From positions 1 to 64,000 of the forward strand of contig JAMYHX010000086.1 in the NCBI GenBank assembly GCA_025529335.1: a stretch of 64,000 bases of DNA, given 5' to 3'. Shown in pieces: positions 9,572 through 20,385 of this stretch. The notes under the pieces were generated by a model that worked only from the letters and a program-made list of their open reading frames with translations, made no database searches and was not told the DNA's origin. A program made the translations under genes and the position numbers. The DNA is from Rhizopus sp. PT2906 (taxonomy: Eukaryota > Mucoromycota > Mucoromycetes > Mucorales > Rhizopodaceae). Every line of letters begins with the position of its first letter. The first letter of the stretch is position 1.

Positions 9572-12500
9572 TTACATTTCAAATAACGAGCGCATCTCAC
9601 TCACAGACAGTTTGTTATTCTTGACAATACCATCACCCAGAGCACCCTTGGATAAGAGAGCCTACGGATAGTGTAAATATCTTGTATGCCACGTCATCAT
9701 CTTACCTTCTTTTCTTGTAGTTGAATAATCTTTTCTTCTACAGTGTTATCAATCATCAATCTTGTTACATAAACGGGTAATCTTTGTCCAATTCTGTGAA
9801 CCCTATCGATTGCTTGTTCTTCTAATGCTGGATTCCACCAAATATCCATCAAGATAACACGATTTGCTGCTGTTAAATTCAACCTAAACAAATGGTCAGC
9901 TATTGCTATCGTCACTTCATTATACATATATATATTTACCCTAGTGACCCACACTTTAATGATATCAGCATGACAGTACATTTTGGATCATATTTTAATG
10001 CTAATAAACTTCTCTCACGTTCCTGAGAAGACATGGAACCATCATCTATGGAAAAATCATAAGCATACTTTTCTTTTTCTACTTTATAAACTTACATCTG
10101 CAGTATTTAAACCCATGTTTCGTCAGCGGTTCGCTTAACAAATCAAGCATAGAAGTGAACTGTGAAAAGATAATCGTCTTTTCATTTGGATTCGTCTCTC
10201 TTGTCTTGTTTAAAATATCAAGCATTTTATCAATCTTGGTACTCGTCTTGAATATTCCGATATCATTTATCTGTGATTGACAAGGTAAGCAATAATAAGA
10301 ACAGGAAGATTCCATGGAACTATTTGTAAATTCTTAGTATTCTATACAAGCAAAAAAAAATGTAGCACATTCATTACTTTCCACACAATTCACAGCTGTT
10401 ACTATTAGCTATGTCTTGTTCATTTAGGATATCCATCATGTCTTTGTCATTCATTGACTTAAGTATCAAATTTGGATGATCACATGCCTGTCTTAGTCTC
10501 AACAGTAAACAAAGCATATTCAAGTAGGCTGATTGTCCATGACTCAACAACTCCTTTACACTATTCTGTGTCTTTTGCTTCAACAGATTATACAGTCTTC
10601 GTTCATTATCTGAAAATTCAAGTAAAATGTCCTTCTTTTCTCTTTTAGGTAATTCCAACCGAGGCTTTTCCTTGAGGATATCTTTGGTTCTTCGTAGCAT
10701 AGTAGCCATCAGTACTGCCTTTAATCGGTTCATCGCCAGGCTAGATTGCCCATTCTGTATAGGTATTGATATCGTCTTTCTGAACATTGCATAGTTGTTT
10801 AAAGGTTGAATCCTTAAAAATCTAAATAAACTATATAGTTCGTCTACATTATTCTGAATAGGTGTACCAGTCAGACACCATCTTTTTTTGGATATCAATG
10901 TTGAGCATGACACACTCGACCTTGTGCTCTTATTCTTTATTTGCTGTGCTTCATCCAGTACAACACGATACCATTTCATTTGGAATAATGGCCCATACTC
11001 GCTCGTAATCTTGACTTCTTCATCCTTAGGATTCGTTGGCATGTCTCCAGATACAACCTGATATGTTGTAATCACAATGTCATAGTCATAAAAGGTATTC
11101 ACATCCCTTGTTCGGCTAGGTCCATGATGAACCAAGACCTTAAATGCTCCCTTATCTGTCTTTGATCTGATTTCATCCGCCCATTGTTGAATAAGTGCAA
11201 GAGGAGTGATGATCAACGTGATCCTCTTTTCATCTGGAACTCTTGTTGAGGCAATCAGTCCAATTGTTTGAATCGTTTTGCCTAATCCCATGTCATCTGC
11301 TAATATACCACCTTGACTCTTTTCATTATTTTCTCTGTCGATCATCCAGTTTACTCCTTGGACTTGATGCTCCATTAACTGAATAGTCAATCCTTCTATA
11401 TATCCATCATCTTCACCGTCTCCTTCTTGTTCTTGTCCTTCTTCTATTGAGCCTTGCTTAAAGTCGTCCTCATCAGAATCGAGAATTATCACTGGCTTCT
11501 TTTTTCGCCTTTTGGTTTTCATAGGTACATCGCTAGGTATGCTCTCTAATAATTGTTGTATATCTCTTTGTGTCTGTTGGTCGTTTATTCCTGTAGTTGG
11601 TCTGCCACCATAATAGTATTCTGCACTGCGTATCGTTTGTTGCTCAGGTTGATTTAATCTTGTATGAGGGTTGGAGTATCTGCACTGTGGGTTATAAAAC
11701 GGTGGTTCCGATAGGTACATTCGCCGTTCTTGGAAGTATTGTGCTATTATTTTGACATGATGTGGTCGACAGTAGATGATGATATACAGAGGTGTCCTCA
11801 TCGAGGTCACTTTGTTTCTTGGAATGATCGCATCCCACCAGACCATTTGATAATCAACCAGTGGTCCTAATACTTTGGTATCGCTAAATGGTATCCATCC
11901 CAATGATTGAATAGGCGCCGTGCGGGATGTGACAGCAAATGAATAATTGTCATTATGCCTTCTACCTTCAGGTATCACTTGGACTAGTTCAAAGAAATCA
12001 TCTTTGGTCAAGTTGAGTGGTCGCAGTGTTACAATTTCTGTCTTGATCATGCCAATACAGACATTACGATTCGTCATTTCTTCATCAACAAACACTTCGT
12101 CTTCTTGTTCTTTTCTTAGTCGTTCTTCTTCTTCCCGCTTTAATCGCTCTTCTTCCTCTTTCTTTAGCCGTTCTTCTTGTTCTTTTCTTAATCGTTCTTC
12201 CTCTTCTCTTCTGAGCTTTTCTTGTTCAAGTCTTTTCTGTTCATTCAACTTTTGCTGAAGTGCAAAATACTGTGACTCTATCTTACTTTGCCTTAGCTCT
12301 TCTTCCTCTTGTCTTGCCTTTTCCCTCATCATTCTCTCTTCTTCTAATCTCAATCGTTCTTGTTCCTTCTTTCGTTCCTCTTGTCTTTGTGCTTCTTCTT
12401 CCAGCTTCAATCTTTCTCGTTTTTGTGCTTCTTCCAGTCTATATTGTTCTTCTTGTTTTCGTATTTCTTCCAACCTTTGGCTTTCTTCTTGCTGTTTCTT

Positions 12501-13261
12501 TTTCTCAAGCTCCAATCGTTCTTCATACTGCTGTGTAAACAATCTTTTCTTTTCTTCCTCTTCTTGTCGTCTCTTTTCCAAATATTCCTTTACTGGTTCT
12601 TCTTGTGGTTCTTGACTTTTCATTGTTTTCTCTTCTGATGCCTTCTTTTTGACTTGCACTTCTTCTGGGTTTGTTTGTTTGAGCATATCCTGCATAGCCT
12701 TTATTTTTTTCTGTTCCTTTTTTCTTTGCACTTCATTTGATTGTTTCAGTAGCACAAGTGACTCCTGCAGGACTTTTTTTTGTGAAAACATAAACTGTTC
12801 ATGTTGCTGTTTAAGTTGTCGACTCAGCTCTTCCTTGGCCTTGTGTTCCTCGAGTTTCTTTTGTGACAACTCTAACTTTTGCCTCTCTTTCATTTCTTGA
12901 CGTCGACGCATTTGTTCCATAAACAATGCTTGTCGAGACGGCTTCTTATCCGTAATGGTCAACTCTTGCATTGACTGAGTGGGTGTTTCTGGTTGAGTGA
13001 GATCGATCACCATAGGTTGCGATCGAGCAAAAGAAGGCAAGTCGACAACACTGGATGTCTATTCAAGTATATTAGTTGCATTTATATATAAACAACACAT
13101 TGTCTTACAGAAGAGACACATGGACTGGAGTCTGCAGAGTAACTCGAGTAGGAATTATTCACTCTTCGTTTCTTTGTTTCTGTATAAATGTCATCTTCTA
13201 CACTCATGACTGACGACGAACGACTGTTGGGTTTAAGATCAACTGAACTTGTATCTGACAT
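9572..13261 (-). CDS. SNF2-family DNA-dependent ATPase with long N-terminal coiled coil
   Basis: Exons 13261-13109, 13058-10378, 10319-10096, 10045-9940, 9883-9706 and 9661-9572; 1143 residues. The SNF2 motor is complete: motif I DMGLGKTIQTIG, motif II DEAQ, motif III LTGTPIQNN, and in the second lobe FSQFTSMLD, SMSSQERERSLL and DRVHRIGQ. Between the lobes lies a small Cys cluster (CELCG, then CLPC), resembling a shortened RING/zinc insert as in Rad5/Uls1/HLTF relatives. Residues about 90-375 form an uninterrupted Glu/Arg/Gln/Lys coiled coil. A conserved-looking domain (about 380-520) sits before the motor. Relatives remodel chromatin or displace DNA-bound proteins, often coupled to SUMO or ubiquitin; that role is inferred. 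The exact orthologue (Uls1-like or other) is uncertain. Five short introns cluster in the 5' and 3' ends. Confidence 0.88.
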
Positions 13262-13313
13262 ATTTATCTGTTGTCTAATCTATATACGCTTTCTTTCTAT
13301 TTTATATACACAC

Positions 13314-13316
<3 letters not shown>

Positions 13317-13347
<31 letters not shown>
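13317..13347. repeat. (CA)n microsatellite upstream of the SNF2 gene
   Basis: About fifteen CA units, 56 bp upstream of the SNF2-family gene's start codon, so probably in its promoter or 5' UTR. A simple repeat prone to length variation. Confidence 0.9.
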
Positions 13348-13348
<1 letters not shown>

Positions 13349-13556
13349 CAGAAACAGCAACAGTAGATCTTCGATAGAAGATGTATAGATCAATTGCTTA
13401 AAAAGAAGAAGGTTTTTTTTTGCTCTATTTAAAAATATAAAGAAAAAGGATCACATGACAGTATCATGTGCTCTCTACTGTTATGGCCACATGATCTTAC
13501 TCGTCCATATCCCCCCTTTTCTCTCTCTTATCTTTAGTCTGCATTCAAACACTTTT

Positions 13557-16500
13557 TTATTTAGAAGGTCCCCATCCTTCTTCTCTAGCTTGAGGATAAC
13601 AATACATGGGTGGGTACATACCATAGTACATCATGCCATTAGCTTGATAAGCATTACTTGAACTGCCTTCTTTGTTATCTTCTGGTATATTGGTGGGTGG
13701 GTAATAAGGGTATGGCATGGCATACATCGGTTGACCATTGGGTCCATAGTGCATCGCTGGTATGTACGTCATATCGATACCATTTGGCCTTGAAGATGGG
13801 TATAACATTGGCATATATTGTCCATATCCATAAGGGGTCGTGTTTTCTTCTCTTTTGGTTGATGTTTGGGGCCTTGCTGTTTCAGGTGGCTGAATACCAA
13901 GGATGGTGTTATTTTTAATCCAGTCTGAATGGTTCTCATCGTCTAATATCACTTCAACATCCGAATCATCGTGGTGAACAGAGGGCGATCTTTCTTCAAC
14001 TCTTTCTGTGCTCTTCTCTTCTGCTATCTTTCTGTTCAGATATCCACGTGTAAGTGTCAATGGTTTCTTTTCTTGGTTAATCGTTGCTTGTTGTTCTGCC
14101 CAATTGCTTTCTTCCTTTATTGTTGGCTCAACCGTGGGCAGGCTTGGTTTAGCATAGTCAGTCCAGCTGGTGTCATGCCGTGGCTTATGGAAGCTTTCGT
14201 TTGATTGTTTAGTCCATGTATCTTGTGTAGAATCATTATTATAAATGTCATTATAATTAAATGTTTGTTCCCTTGAACTTCTTGACCTCCAATGAGAGTT
14301 GCGTCGTGAACCCAAGCGGTGACTCCAAGAATCCTGGCGTATCGGGCTTTGGCTTCCTTTCCAACCACGTTCACTATCTCGTGTCCATGAAGAGCCAACG
14401 TTTTCATGACCTGTTTCCGTTTTATTTTCAGACCATGCTTCTTCGATAGTAGCTTGCGCCTCGCGGACATAGTTTTTGCTGCTTTCGTTCCTTGAAGCTT
14501 GCTGGGGTTTGCTCCAATGATCATCCGTATAGGAATTGGACCAAGCGTTGTTTCTGTCGTTATTGTTAGTCTCTTGTCGCAAGGTATGATTGCTTGTTTC
14601 TTGTACTTGCTGCCATGTGTTATTATTGTTTATACGTTGTGTTTGTTGCCTAGTGCCATTGTTTACTTCTTGTTGTTGTCTATCATGAACATGACTTGGC
14701 CCTCCTTGTTGCCAAGCGCTACTATTGATTGATTCTTGCTTCCAACTGTTGCTTGCACTATGACCTTCTCTCCAAGCATCATGATCATGTCTTCGTTCCT
14801 TAGTCATGGGCCATGAATCTGAAGAGTCATTTGATGCACATTCATATTGCTTTTCGTCAGATGGAGTGTCTTGCTTCAGTTCTGAACTGTTGCTCCATGT
14901 GACATTGCTTGCAATAGAAGTCTGATCCTTTTTAGGCTCCCAGTTATCGCCATGACCATTCCAACTTGACTGTTCTTGCTTGCTATTGGCAGTGGTGTTG
15001 GTGACATGAGGAGAGACGGTATCTGTGGGCCTTCTTCTATCAGTCACAGGCGTTCGGCTTCCCCAGCTTTGGTTTGAAGCTAAATCAGAAAACGGGTTTA
15101 TAAATCTTTTTAATTTTTAAAGCGAACACTTACACCTTGGTGTGGTCCTGTTATAGCCTTGCTTTTCTTGGCTGGATGGTGGGCGTTTTGGGCTTGTGTG
15201 CGCTAAAATGCCACTTGCCATTGATTCTTGCAAAGCAAACGCGTTCCATGCGCTGCTGGAGGAAGCTGGTCTCGGTGGTGACCTTGATGGCGTGTGGCTT
15301 TTTCTTGTCTGGACGGAACTAGAAGAGTCCCGACGAGAGACATTGCCACTGGACCATTTGAATGAAGACTGGGAGCCACGTCTTGCGTTTTCAGGCTGAG
15401 TGGTGCTGGGCTTTGGAGGTTTGGAGCCCTGGTTGATCTGCCTGGTCTGGACAGACCTTTCTGAGCCACGGTGAGAGGCATTGTCGCTTGACCACTTGAA
15501 CGAGGACTGTGAGCTGCGCCTAGTCTCCGGAAGCTGAGTGTCCAAGTTTGGTTGGGCGGCAGATTGACAGCTGGAGGCAAAGCTTCGCCAAGCGCTTGAT
15601 CCCTTGGCTTCTTGGGACAGCTCTTCATAGTCTTGTTCTACGGCAGGTTCGTCTTTGTCAACAATACCAACTGAAATGACGTACTTAGCATTCTGCTCGT
15701 CTTCGTCCAGAGTTTCCAGGGGATGGGCTCCGTCTTGCAAGTCTTTGATGACAAAGACATCATCACCGTCCCTGATCGTGGTTGTCTTTGGGGCCGCCTC
15801 TTGTTCAAAAAAGTCTGTTGCCCAGTCAACAGTGGCATCAATGTCCCACTCAGGAGAGCCATCCTTGGGGGATGCGGGAGTGGTGACTGAGGCAGGCTGT
15901 TTAGGAACAATGACGGCAGGAGCAGCATTGGTAGGAGCACCATGGGCAGGATCAGCATTAACATTGGCAGGAACAGGAGCACTGACAGAAGAAGAAGAAG
16001 GCTGAACAGTAACAGACTTAGCAGGAATAGTGTCTTTTGGAGCAGTGGGGGAAATAAAGTTACTGTGGCTATAGTCTAACAGCTTATCAGGCGTAACTGT
16101 AGCCCAAGCGGATTGGTAACCGCCAGAAGAAGTTGAAGGGGAAGATCTAGGTGATCTTGAAAGAGTCTTACTACGACTGTCATTGTTGTCATAAAGTCGA
16201 GCATGATCACGGCTACGACTCCAGTTGCTACCATACGAAGACTTGGCACTGGAATGAAGCTTGTGCGTTTGGGTGCCTTTAGGCCATCTATCGTCATCTT
16301 TCTCAGAAAGGAGCTCCTCATAGCCACTATGGCCCCACTTTTGATTAACAGGAGCAGAAGAGTGTTTCTTTTGAGAGAATGAACCTGTAAAGAATGTATT
16401 GCTCAGATTATGACCATAATTCATATCAAAAATATTTTTTTTACCTCTTCGCCACTGAGTAGGTGCTTCTTTAGTAGTTTTCTGCTTCTCAACATATTTC

Positions 16501-16988
16501 TCCTCTGACATGAGCGTATCTGTCTCAGGATCAATAACCATAACTGGAAAACAGATATCACCATTTTCATCGATAATGTGCTGCGTACGATCTTCAAAGT
16601 AGTCTTCATAATCCTCTTCAGATATAGAGATACCCTCATTCTCATCACGCCACATTTGAAATAGGTCATCTAAGCGATCAAGATCGTCGAAATTGATCTC
16701 AAAGCCTGAACAAGGAATTTCTTCCATATCCATATCAAGGAATATTGGCACAGCGTAGGATTGTGCTAGTTCTTGTGTGTCTGTTTGTGGCCCATTGTCA
16801 GACTGATCGTCTGAGCTATAGGTGTACTCAGAATCGTATTGATTGGAATAATCAGAATTATAGCGATCGGAAGAATCACTGCACACATGGTCAGTCATGC
16901 TCATCGTCTGTGAGGCGTCAGAGTCATCGTCTTCTCCAAGGTGTTCGACTTTACTTTGGTTTCTTCTAGATCTAATGATATGCGACAT
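13557..16988 (-). CDS. Tryptophan-rich, disordered protein (unknown; possible Argonaute-hook type)
   Basis: Exons 16988-15134 and 15079-13557; 1125 residues, or 1105 if an in-frame 60-nt candidate intron (16444-16385, GTAAAA...TTTACAG) is spliced. No folded domain recognised. By my count about 33 single Trp residues are spaced along Ser/Asn/Gln/Arg-rich sequence, mostly as SW, AW or NW followed by S, N, Q or T, with a few WG/GW pairs (QKWGHSG, NQSWGSR, EEGWGPSK). The middle holds a duplicated unit of roughly 45 residues containing QSSFKWSS (around 15330-15520). The N-terminus is acidic; the C-terminus is Tyr/Met/Pro-rich. Dispersed Trp in disordered chains is how GW182/AGO-hook proteins bind Argonaute, so an RNA-silencing role is possible but only inferred. 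I chose MSHII as start because it has an A-rich context; an upstream ATG at 17042 is in frame. Confidence 0.75.
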
Positions 16989-17042
16989 ATTAAGAAACAG
17001 TCTGAAAGTAGAGAGAAAAAAAAGAGAGATAAATATTCCCAT

Positions 17043-17870
17043 TTACTTAATGCAGGCATTTTATATATCTATTGTCGTTTGTGACTTGTTTACCACGTTT
17101 CATGTTTACATATTCCAAATTTCTTTTTGAAAAAAAGGACAACAGTTGTTATTACTACGATAATACTTTTCATATTTTTACATGGAATGTATCCATGATA
17201 CCGTTGCTATCCCTTTGAAACCCTTTTGATAGCTATCTTTGGCTTTTTTTCTGCGTGCATTTTTATTTACAATAAGGCGAAAGATGATTGGATTGATTTA
17301 ATCTCAGTGTATCTCCATTTTAATATGTTCTGCTTATGTTGAGTACAAGGTTACCACTATTTGACAGAAGGAGGGAGAGAGTATGCACATCATTTAAACA
17401 ACAATGTCTCAAAGATACGCGTCTGATTTGCAATAAGCCAATGTCTACGCATCATCTTCTCTTAAAATGTAAGGTTCAGTTCTAAAAACAAAGTCATATC
17501 TAAAAGTTTCTGGTTCTAAAGATAATTGCTCCCATGTCTTAATATTGACCTCTTTTTCTACAGCTTATTATTTTTCTTTTATGGTCTGTAGCTGTTAATC
17601 CCAAAAAGGACTTTCTCTAAAGAATTACATCTACATAGCTTTATTATGTTTACGTTCATTAAACTTCTTCTTGTCTCTCTTTCATAAGAAGTTATCCAGA
17701 AATGGCAAGTGAAGCATCTGAAGGCCAATACCCTATTTTTGAATTTGGCAGCCAGCACAAACAATGGATCTGCCAGATGAATTTTATGCGGGGAAGCGAG
17801 AATAAAAAAAAAGGACGCTATCAATTTTAGACCTGTTTTTAATTTTTTTGTTGCTGTTATTCTTTATAAA
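17043..17870. other. Divergent intergenic region, no gene seen
   Basis: This is the shared 5' region of the Trp-rich gene (-) and the TBC gene (+). It has poly-T and AT-rich tracts typical of fungal promoters, but no ORF with an ATG and no recognisable RNA. A minus frame at 17579-17824 lacks an ATG and has no domain. Confidence 0.5.
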
Positions 17871-20206
17871 ATGAATGAACGAAATAAGGCTGATATGTCA
17901 GACACTTTAGCATCTGCTCATCTTGAAGATAATTCAGTCAACAAGATGCTTGATGAAATATCGTTGGACCACTCTTCTAGTGACAACAATAACGACAGGA
18001 TGTATATACCAGAGACTAATTCAAAAAATAACTATGATCAGTTCTTTGAAGAAGTGTCTCTTGATTTACCAAGAGACAACACTCATAATTCACCTTCCAA
18101 ATTTATGAAGTTCATGCCTCGGCGTTCGACGCCATTAGAGAACAATGACACAAACATGACCATCACAAGTTCAGATATATCCGGCCCTTTCTATTCGATA
18201 TCGGACGTCTTGGATGATACATCAACGTCAACCACCGCAGCTGCTACAGTTGCTGCTGTTGCTGCAGCCGCTGCATCAACAAATATTCAAGAGGACAATG
18301 GGCGTTCTCGTGGAGCACGACGTAACGTCAATGAAGCAGAAGTTGTTGTGACATCTGGTGGTACTTCAATAAGTCCCAAGACAAAAACAAAGTAAAAGAA
18401 TAGTAAAAAAGAAAAAGATAAATGCTAACTCACTCTCGCTTGACCAGTTTGAATCCATTTAAGCGAAGCAAAATCAACCAGAAACCATCACTTTTGGAAA
18501 CAGTTATATCCAAAACACGCCCTAGGTATAGTATACAACAGTGTATGATCAAGTGGGAGAGAAACTCATTTTATCATTTGCAGGACACTTCCACCAAAAG
18601 ATCCACAAGAGGAAAAGAAACATCTTCAGGAATACCAAGCCATGATGAAAAAGGCAAAGAAAATGGAAGCCAAAAGGCAAAAGGAACTGTCGAAAAAGCG
18701 AGAAGAGAAGGACAAAAAGATGACACAGGCAATACAGATGTGGGAAACAGATATTTTCCCCAAGTGGCACCTGCGCTTTCACGATAAGCGGACAATTACG
18801 TTGTGGGATCAAGGCATACCGCCACGCTGTAGAAAAAAAGCGTGGAAGCTAAAGATTGGAAACGAACTGAATGTGACAAAGACAACGTTTACAGACTGTC
18901 TAAGGCGTGTTCCTATCTCATCTATGCGAAAGACAAGACGGAATAAGCAGCCATTACCTGATACCTACACTGATATCAATGATTCATCGTTTTATAAACC
19001 ACGCAAGAGAACAAGCAGTTTGGACGTACTACGTGAAAAAAAGGATGATGAACATTCGTTTGGAAGTGTTGATGACGTAAAGTACGACGAATCTAGCCAG
19101 GATGAAGAAAGTACAGAGGAGAGTGAGTCAGGAGGAAGACCTGCAATGGAGTTAAATGCTCAATTTGATGACGTTGATGATCATAATATTCAAGTCTATA
19201 ATGAGGACGACGACGATGATGACGATGATGATGATAATGACGACGACGACATGGATGAAAATGATACAGACAGCTTTCTCTTGGATGATGATACCACGAA
19301 TGACGATGACGATGAAAATAGACTTATTGTTAATCCAACAGTTATCAATTTTTTGAACAAGGCAATCGATGAGGATATACTAAGAACACTTCCTAGTCTT
19401 TGTGTATTTCAAGTACCGTAAAAATTACTATACATACTGTCATCGTCCGATCGTGCTCACATCCTTTTTTTTTTTTTTTCTATATTAGCCTGATGGACCC
19501 CTCTTTAGTTCGCTGAGGAAAGTGCTACATGCCTATGTTGGCTACCAGCCCAGTTTAACTTATGTAAGTTGTAGTAGATATAATAATGCTCTACTCTAAC
19601 ATCACAATGTAGCCCAGAGGAACCTCTTTTCTAGCAGGCATGCTTTTATTAAATATGAACACACAAGATTCATTCATATCGCTTGTCAATTTGATTAGTA
19701 AAAGTGATGTTTTATCTGCACTCTACAGCTCTGATGAAAGGAAAATCCAAGGCTTTTTCAAAATATTTAATGTCATCTTTGCCGAAAACTTCCCCAAGTT
19801 ATATTTGCATTTCAAGAACTTGACCCTCACACCAGAGAATTACCTTCCTGACTGGTTCATGACTATCTTTGCATCGATTATTCCTCTGGAACTGTCATCT
19901 AGGCTATGGGATATCTATCTGATGCACGGGGACATCATCCTCTTTCGAACAGGCCTTGTAGTTCTAAAGTATCTCGAACCACTGCTCTGGGGTAGTGGAT
20001 TTAGCGAAACAGTCAGGATTTTGAACATGGGCTTCATTGGCGAAAATAGAGGAGAAGAAGTCAAGGCAGCAGTCGCTGTGAGTGGGCATATTACAGAAGG
20101 AGATGACGATCCGTTCTTTGATGAAATATTAGGCAAAAAGGGTGTACAATTGGATGATCATAGATTTAAAGAATTATTAGGGGCACATATGCCACGAACA
20201 ATGTAA
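17871..20206 (+). CDS. TBC-domain Rab GTPase-activating protein (TBC1D12/14-like)
   Basis: Exons 17871-18391, 18448-18525, 18584-19412, 19489-19563 and 19613-20206; 698 residues. TBC domains speed GTP hydrolysis by Rab GTPases in vesicle traffic. The TBC entry motif family LPPKDPQEEKKHLQEY appears near residue 203, followed by a Lys-rich helix. WDQGIPPRCRKKAW (near 272) starts the TBC fold. The second half, from RGTSFLAGMLLLNMN to LSSRLWDIYLMHGD, lies in exons 4-5. Between the halves sits an unusual Asp/Glu-rich insertion (roughly residues 365-445) with runs of Asp. The arginine-finger region is not obvious: where IxxDxxR is usual, the sequence is diverged. The first 174 residues are disordered with poly-Ala. 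The family assignment is firm, the Rab partner unknown. Confidence 0.85.
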
Positions 20207-20385
20207 AGAAACACTTGTAATAAAGAATATAATACTTTCTTGAATACATCTACATGGATATTATTTCATCCTAAAGACTCTATAAAACAGTATTTTCATT
20301 CAACAAAAAGATTGAATAAGAAACTCCTTTATTTTATGTTGCATGTGTTTGTTTACACATGTGACATTTCTCTAAAATTCATGTC

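Noticed and set aside
11947..12900. Several Ser/Phe/Leu-rich plus ORFs
   Set aside because: Antisense shadows of the Glu/Lys/Arg coiled coil of the SNF2 gene.
15203..15628. Minus ORF in another frame of the Trp-rich gene
   Set aside because: Overlaps the Trp-rich coding frame on the same strand and has no conserved content.
17579..17824. Minus ORF of 81 codons
   Set aside because: Begins with TTG, lies in the shared promoter of two genes and shows no motif.
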